From the NCBI GenBank assembly GCA_025464735.1, contig JAODMX010000448.1, positions 1-10,049 on the forward strand: DNA of 10,049 nucleotides. Direction: 5' to 3'. Position 1 is the stretch's first letter, and the number at the start of each line of letters is the position of its first letter. The notes below the pieces were generated by a model, which saw nothing but the letters and a program-made list of their open reading frames with translations, had not been told where the DNA came from and did not search any database. Origin of the DNA: Frondihabitans sp. GTDB taxonomy: Bacteria > Actinomycetota > Actinomycetes > Actinomycetales > Microbacteriaceae. Below are positions 6,250-10,049 of this stretch, one piece after another. The position numbers were made by a program, and so were the translations under genes.

Positions 6250-6287
6250 CTTCGGAGGAACCTTGCCTCCGGAGTAGTCTTCCGAAG
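6250..6287 (+). promoter_or_regulatory. Nested alternative hairpins upstream of acs
   Basis: CTTCGGAGG (6250-6258) can pair with CCTCCGGAG (6266-6274, one G-T pair). The same left arm, CTTCGGA, can pair instead with TCCGAAG (6281-6287), so the two structures exclude each other. A TANNNT hexamer (TAGTCT, 6275-6280) with TTCGGA 18 bases upstream is a possible acs promoter inside this dyad. It may be an operator or a leader structure; no U-tract is present, so a classic terminator is unlikely. Confidence 0.35.
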
Positions 6288-6344
6288 GGCCGCATTCACG
6301 TCTCGACCCTTGCCCAGACCACGCAATGACGCGGAAGGACCACA

Positions 6345-8309
6345 TTGGCCGACAACATCGACAACCTGCTGACGGAGACACGCCGATTTGCCCCTGACGA
6401 GGGGTTCACGGCCCACGCCGTTGCCACGTCCGACCTCTACGATCGGGCCAAGGCGGATCGACTCGGGTTCTGGGCCGAGCAGTCCCGCGAGCTGCTCAGC
6501 TGGCAGAAACCGTTCACGCAGGTCCTCGACTGGACGAACCCGCCCTTCGCGAAGTGGTTCGCCGACGGCACGCTCAACGTCGCCTATAACTGCCTTGACA
6601 GGCATGTGGAGGCGGGCAACGGCGATCGCGTGGCCATCAACTGGGAAGGCGAGCCCGGAGACACGCGAACTATCACGTATGCCGAGCTCACGGCCGAGGT
6701 CAAGAAGGCGGCGAACGTTCTCACCTCGCTCGGCGTCCGTGCCGGCGACCGGGTCGTCATCTATCTGCCGCTGATCCCGGAGGCGATCGTCTCGATGCTG
6801 GCGGTGGCCCGCATTGGTGCGATCCACTCCGTCGTCTTCGGTGGTTTCAGTGCCGAGAGCATCCGGGCGCGGGTCGAAGACGCCGGGGCGAAGCTTGTCA
6901 TCACGGCCGATGGCGGCTGGCGCAAGGGTCAGGTGTCGCCCCTCAAGCCGGCCGTCGACGAGGCGCTCGACGAAACCCGTCACGGGCTGAGCACCGTGGA
7001 GAAAGTCGTCGTCGTCAAGCGCGGCGAGAACGCGATCGCCTGGAACGAGGAACGCGACCTCTGGTGGCACGACCTCATGGCCGACGCCGCCCCCGAGCAC
7101 GAGGCACAAGCCTTCGAGTCGGAGCACCCGCTCTTCATCCTTTACACCAGTGGCACGACCGGAAAGCCCAAGGGCATCCTGCACACCTCCGGTGGCTACC
7201 TCACGGGCGCCGCGTATAGCCACAAGAACGTCTTCGACCTGCACCCGGAGACCGACGTCTACTGGTCCACCGCGGACATCGGCTGGATCACCGGGCACAC
7301 CTACGTCGTCTACGGTCCGCTGGCCAACGGGGCGACGCAGGTCGTCTACGAAGGCACGCCCGACTCCCCCGAGCCTGGCCGCTGGTGGGACCTCATCGAA
7401 AAATACAAGGTCTCACTTTTCTACGCCGCCCCGACCGCGATCCGAGGATTCATGAAGGCCGGGCGGCACATTCCCGCCGCCCGCGACCTGTCGTCTCTGC
7501 GCCTCCTGGGCAGCGTCGGCGAACCGATCAACCCCGAGGCCTGGATCTGGTACCGCGATGTCATCGGCGGGGAGCACACCCCGATCGTGGACACCTGGTG
7601 GCAGACCGAGACGGGTTCGATCATGATCTCGGCACTCCCCGGTATCACGACCTTGAAACCCGGATCCGCGCAGGTTCCTCTTCCAGGAATCTCGATCGAC
7701 GTCGTCGATGACGACGGCAGGCCCGTGGGCAATGGCCAAGGCGGCCTCCTCGTCATCACGGAGCCGTGGCCCTCGATGCTTCGCGGCATCTGGGGCGACC
7801 CCGACCGCTACAAGGAGACCTACTGGGAGAAGTTCGAGAAGCAGGGCTACTACTTCGCCGGCGACGGGGCACGGAAGGACGAAGACGGGGACGTCTGGCT
7901 GCTTGGGCGAGTCGACGACGTGATGAACGTCTCCGGGCACCGTCTGTCGACCGCGGAGATCGAGTCAGCCCTCGTGTCCCACTCGATCGTCGCCGAGGCG
8001 GCCGTCGTCGGCGCGGCTGACGAGACGACCGGTCAAGCAGTCGTGGCCTTCGTGATTCTCCGCACCTCGCAGATCGATTCGCTGACTCCCGAGGAAGCCG
8101 TGAGGGCCCTCCGCGAGCACGTCGCCCACGAGATCGGGGCCATCGCAAAACCGAAACGGGTGCTGATCGTGGCGGAGCTACCGAAAACCCGCTCCGGCAA
8201 GATCATGCGTCGACTTCTCCGCGATGTCGCCGAGGGCCGCGAAATCGGCGACACCACGACCCTTGCAGACACGACGGTGATGCAGATCATCCACGAACAG
8301 GTCGGCTGA
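6345..8309 (+). CDS. acs: Acetyl-coenzyme A synthetase (AMP-forming)
   Basis: This cytoplasmic enzyme activates acetate with ATP to acetyl-AMP and then acetyl-CoA, feeding central metabolism. At 654 residues it has the usual length. Visible ANL-superfamily motifs in order are the phosphate loop YTSGTTGKPKG (267-277), WSTADIGWITGHTY, DTWWQTETG (residues 417-424) and YYFAGDGARKDEDGDVWLLG. The hinge region GRVDDVMNVSGHRL and the C-terminal PKTRSGKIMRR follow. The second tryptophan of WWQTETG (Trp419) corresponds to the residue that limits the pocket to acetate. Lys619 corresponds to the catalytic lysine that is controlled by reversible acetylation in this family. The TTG start at 6345 is supported by GGAAGGA five bases upstream, and no other in-frame start is nearby. 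It is a single-gene unit ending at a strong hairpin. Identity is near certain. Confidence 0.98.
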   Translation: MADNIDNLLTETRRFAPDEGFTAHAVATSDLYDRAKADRLGFWAEQSRELLSWQKPFTQVLDWTNPPFAKWFADGTLNVAYNCLDRHVEAGNGDRVAINWEGEPGDTRTITYAELTAEVKKAANVLTSLGVRAGDRVVIYLPLIPEAIVSMLAVARIGAIHSVVFGGFSAESIRARVEDAGAKLVITADGGWRKGQVSPLKPAVDEALDETRHGLSTVEKVVVVKRGENAIAWNEERDLWWHDLMADAAPEHEAQAFESEHPLFILYTSGTTGKPKGILHTSGGYLTGAAYSHKNVFDLHPETDVYWSTADIGWITGHTYVVYGPLANGATQVVYEGTPDSPEPGRWWDLIEKYKVSLFYAAPTAIRGFMKAGRHIPAARDLSSLRLLGSVGEPINPEAWIWYRDVIGGEHTPIVDTWWQTETGSIMISALPGITTLKPGSAQVPLPGISIDVVDDDGRPVGNGQGGLLVITEPWPSMLRGIWGDPDRYKETYWEKFEKQGYYFAGDGARKDEDGDVWLLGRVDDVMNVSGHRLSTAEIESALVSHSIVAEAAVVGAADETTGQAVVAFVILRTSQIDSLTPEEAVRALREHVAHEIGAIAKPKRVLIVAELPKTRSGKIMRRLLRDVAEGREIGDTTTLADTTVMQIIHEQVG

Positions 8310-8337
8310 CGCTGGCTACACCCCGGCTGGACACGCG

Positions 8338-8385
8338 AAAATGGCCGGTGTCCCACTGCCACGGCGGTGGGACACCGGCCATTTT
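8338..8385. terminator. Bidirectional terminator between acs and the RidA gene
   Basis: Two 22-base arms (8338-8359 and 8364-8385) pair fully except for one G-T wobble, around the 4-base loop CACG. The arms start with AAAA and end with TTTT, so transcripts from either side meet a GC-rich hairpin with a short U-tract. It lies 28 bases after the acs stop and 11 bases after the stop of the facing RidA-family gene. Confidence 0.93.
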
Positions 8386-8396
8386 CCGGTGTCTCG

Positions 8397-8867
8397 CTAG
8401 CGGACTTCTAGGACGAGCTCCACCTCGACCGGCGAGTCGAGGGGCAACACGGCGACACCGACCGCGCTGCGAGCGTGGACACCCGCCTCACCGAAGATCT
8501 CGCCGAGGACATTCGAGGCGCCGTTGATGACGCCCGGTTGACCGGTGAACGACGGGTCGGAGGCGACGAAGCCGACCACCTTGACGACGCGCACGACGCG
8601 GTCGAGGGAGCCGAGCACCGATTTCGCCGCAGACAAGGCGTTGAGGGCGGACTGGCGCGCAAGATCCTGCGCCGTCTCGGGGTCGATAAGACCCGGCGCA
8701 TTGCCGACCTTGCCCGTCGCGGGCAACACCCCATCGACGAACGGCAGCTGCCCCGCCGTGTAGACGTACGAGCCCGTCACGATCGCTGGAACATAGGATC
8801 CGGCAGGGGTCGCGACAGCGGGAAGCGAGATTCCCAGCTCCGCCAGTCGGTCGTCGATCGACGTCAT
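8397..8867 (-). CDS. RidA-family protein (YjgF/YER057c/UK114), Rv3678c-like
   Basis: This 156-residue protein has the RidA fold signature. YVYTAGQLPFVDG is followed by ARQSALNALSAAKSVLGSLDRVVRVVKVVGFV and the C-terminal GVHARSAVGVAVLPLDSPVEVELVLEV. Arg133 in HARSAVGV is at the place of the conserved arginine that binds the carboxylate of imine intermediates in deaminase-type Rid proteins. It is about 25 residues longer than classical RidA, with an N-terminal extension as in the actinobacterial subgroup. RidA proteins hydrolyse reactive 2-aminoacrylate-type imines; whether this subgroup does so is not established from sequence. The ATG at 8867 overlaps the upstream stop by one base (TGATG), which explains the lack of a Shine-Dalgarno and implies coupled translation. 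Family assignment is firm, substrate unknown. Confidence 0.93.
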   Translation of the reverse strand: MTSIDDRLAELGISLPAVATPAGSYVPAIVTGSYVYTAGQLPFVDGVLPATGKVGNAPGLIDPETAQDLARQSALNALSAAKSVLGSLDRVVRVVKVVGFVASDPSFTGQPGVINGASNVLGEIFGEAGVHARSAVGVAVLPLDSPVEVELVLEVR

Positions 8868-9025
8868 CAGGCAGCCTGCAGGGGTCGCTTGAGATAGGCG
8901 ACGAGATTGCCTTCCGGCCCCTGGAGCACCTGCACCAGTTCCCATCCCTCCGATCCGAAGTTGTTCAAGATGGCAGTCGTGTTGTGCACGATGAGGGGGG
9001 CGGTGAAATACTCCCAGAGGACCAT
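8867..9025 (-). CDS. Small DUF4177-like protein (52 aa)
   Basis: This 52-residue protein begins MVLWEYFTAPL and has NNFGSEGWELVQVLQGPEGNLVAYLKRP. The W-E-Y start, the G-x-E-G-W-E-L-V centre and a strand ending in a basic patch match the DUF4177 family, whose function is unknown. It sits directly upstream of the RidA-family gene with a one-base TGATG overlap. The same pair is, from memory, found in M. tuberculosis as Rv3678A and Rv3678c, so the association is old. No clear Shine-Dalgarno precedes the ATG. A much longer frame running through this gene to 9943 is an artefact, because it is antisense to the penicillin-binding protein gene. Confidence 0.88.
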   Translation of the reverse strand: MVLWEYFTAPLIVHNTTAILNNFGSEGWELVQVLQGPEGNLVAYLKRPLQAA

Positions 9026-9064
9026 ATTCGGCGTCCGTTCAGTCAGGTGGTGTGGTCGATCACT

Positions 9065-9070
9065 TACCCT
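9065..9070 (+). promoter_or_regulatory. Possible -10 box of a leaderless penicillin-binding protein mRNA
   Basis: TACCCT fits TANNNT and lies six bases before the ATG at 9077, so transcription would begin at or next to the start codon. No Shine-Dalgarno is found at a useful distance (AGGTGG at 9045-9050 is too far). The -35 region is weak. Leaderless mRNAs are common in Actinobacteria, which makes this plausible but unproven. Confidence 0.3.
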
Positions 9071-9076
9071 AGGCCT

Positions 9077-10049
9077 ATGTCTGCCCAAAATAAGAGGCCT
9101 ACGTCTGTGCTTGGAGCCTTGTTCGGCTTCGTCGGATTCGCAGCTCTCGCCGGTCTTCTCGTCACCATTGGTGTGACGCCTGCGCTCGCGGTCTCCAGCG
9201 TCACCGCGTCCAGCTCGATCGGCATCTTTCAGAGCCTTCCCGAGTACATCTCGATCGGCCAGTTGCAGCAGCGCAACACCCTGTACGGTCAGCAGGGCGG
9301 CAAGGAGAAGGCTTTCGCGACGATCTACTCGCAGAACCGCGTCAACCTCAAGTGGGATGAGGTGTCTCCCTACCTCAAGAACGCCGCGGTGGCGGGCGAA
9401 GACAAGCGCTTCTACGAGCACGGCGGCGTCGACCTGACGTCGCTCGTACGCGCCGCGATCGGTTCGATCGCTGGCGGTTCTCTCGGTGACTCGGGCGGTG
9501 GGTCGACCCTGACGATGCAACTCGTTCGCAACATCCGGCTGGCCCAGGCGCAAGACATCAAAGATCCCACGAAGCAGGCAGCTGCCGTCGCCGACGCCAA
9601 AGAGGTGACAGTCGGACGCAAGCTGCAAGAGATGAAGTACGCGATCGGCCTCGAGAAGAAGTACACAAAAGACCAGATCCTGCTGGCGTATCTCAACATC
9701 GCCTACTTCGGCGACCAGGCGTATGGCGTCCAGGCCGCGGCGCAGCACTACTACGACAAGAACGCCAAAGACCTCACGCCAGCCGAGGCCGCCAGTCTCA
9801 TCGCGATCGTACAGAACCCGACAAGTCGCGACCTCGCCACGTCCAAGAACTACGCGCAGAATGTCGCTCGCCGCAACGTCATTCTCACGAGCATGAACCA
9901 GCAAGGGTACCTGAACGCGAAAGACACCAACGTCGCGATCCATCAGTCACCCGCCAGCTATGTGAAGCTCACGCCCGCGACCCAGGGCTGCGCCGCGGTC
10001 ACCTGGCCTGGAGCCCAGCAGTTCTGTGACTACGTGACCTCGGATGCCA
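9077..10049 (+). CDS. Class A penicillin-binding protein, N-terminal glycosyltransferase part (3' end outside the window)
   Basis: This bifunctional enzyme polymerises lipid II into glycan strands and cross-links peptides outside the membrane. Only its first 324 codons are here. A short cytoplasmic tail is followed by one membrane helix (about residues 12-38). The GT51 glycosyltransferase domain has motif 1 EDKRFYEHGGVD with catalytic Glu108, motif 2 GGGSTLTMQLVRN (140-152) and RKLQEMKYAIGLEKKYTKDQ (181-200) with the second conserved glutamate, then ILLAYLNIAYFG. The link between motif 2 and RKLQE has about 28 residues, against about 10 in E. coli PBP1b, an insertion I recall from related actinobacterial enzymes. 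The transpeptidase domain is beyond the window edge. The ATG at 9077 gives the expected short tail before the helix. By context it corresponds to mycobacterial ponA2. Confidence 0.95.
   Translation, partial: MSAQNKRPTSVLGALFGFVGFAALAGLLVTIGVTPALAVSSVTASSSIGIFQSLPEYISIGQLQQRNTLYGQQGGKEKAFATIYSQNRVNLKWDEVSPYLKNAAVAGEDKRFYEHGGVDLTSLVRAAIGSIAGGSLGDSGGGSTLTMQLVRNIRLAQAQDIKDPTKQAAAVADAKEVTVGRKLQEMKYAIGLEKKYTKDQILLAYLNIAYFGDQAYGVQAAAQHYYDKNAKDLTPAEAASLIAIVQNPTSRDLATSKNYAQNVARRNVILTSMNQQGYLNAKDTNVAIHQSPASYVKLTPATQGCAAVTWPGAQQFCDYVTSDA

Noticed and set aside
6144..7298. A 384-codon minus-strand frame over the acs 5' half and its upstream region
   Set aside because: It is antisense to acs, has no recognisable domain and runs through the 6C RNA promoter. 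It is a shadow frame.
8867..9943. A 358-codon minus-strand frame ending at the DUF4177 stop
   Set aside because: Only its last 52 codons are a real gene. The rest is antisense to the penicillin-binding protein, which has intact GT51 motifs.

Overview
The window is high-GC DNA that reads like an actinobacterial chromosome, most likely from the Microbacteriaceae or a close relative. This rests on protein sequence and gene order, because no rRNA is present. Coding use is strongly GC-biased, GTG and TTG starts occur, and there is no mobile element, CRISPR array or tRNA.

Layout, left to right. (1) The minus strand carries most of topA (DNA topoisomerase I), whose C-terminal end runs off the left edge. 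(2) A 211-bp spacer with a dyad in the topA leader follows. (3) A compact minus-strand Tad/Flp-type pilus or secretion operon comes next. In transcription order it is a TadA ATPase, a single double-T2SSF membrane protein, a DUF4244 pilin-like peptide, a TadE-like protein and a second TadE/G-like protein, with several ATGA overlaps. (4) The 397-bp divergent region between the tad operon and acs has no protein gene. It holds a well-formed small RNA on the minus strand with two stem-loops, each with six cytosines in the loop, its own promoter and a U-tract terminator. I identify it as the actinobacterial 6C RNA. (5) acs (acetyl-CoA synthetase) is on the plus strand and ends in a bidirectional terminator. 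(6) A minus-strand pair follows: a 52-residue DUF4177-like gene overlapping a RidA-family gene by one base. (7) The 5' part of a class A penicillin-binding protein on the plus strand runs off the right edge.

The gene order topA / tad cluster / 6C RNA / acs / RidA / DUF4177 / class A PBP is, from memory, the same backbone as in Mycobacterium tuberculosis (topA Rv3646c, Rv3654c-Rv3660c, B11 RNA, acs Rv3667, Rv3678c, Rv3678A, ponA2 Rv3682). It is much compressed here, because many genes present between these anchors in Mycobacterium are missing. The window is therefore a conserved chromosomal neighbourhood, not a transferred island. The least ordinary parts are the 6C RNA with an operator-like dyad over its -35 box, the reduced tad locus, and a perfect DnaA-box match in front of the pilin-like gene.
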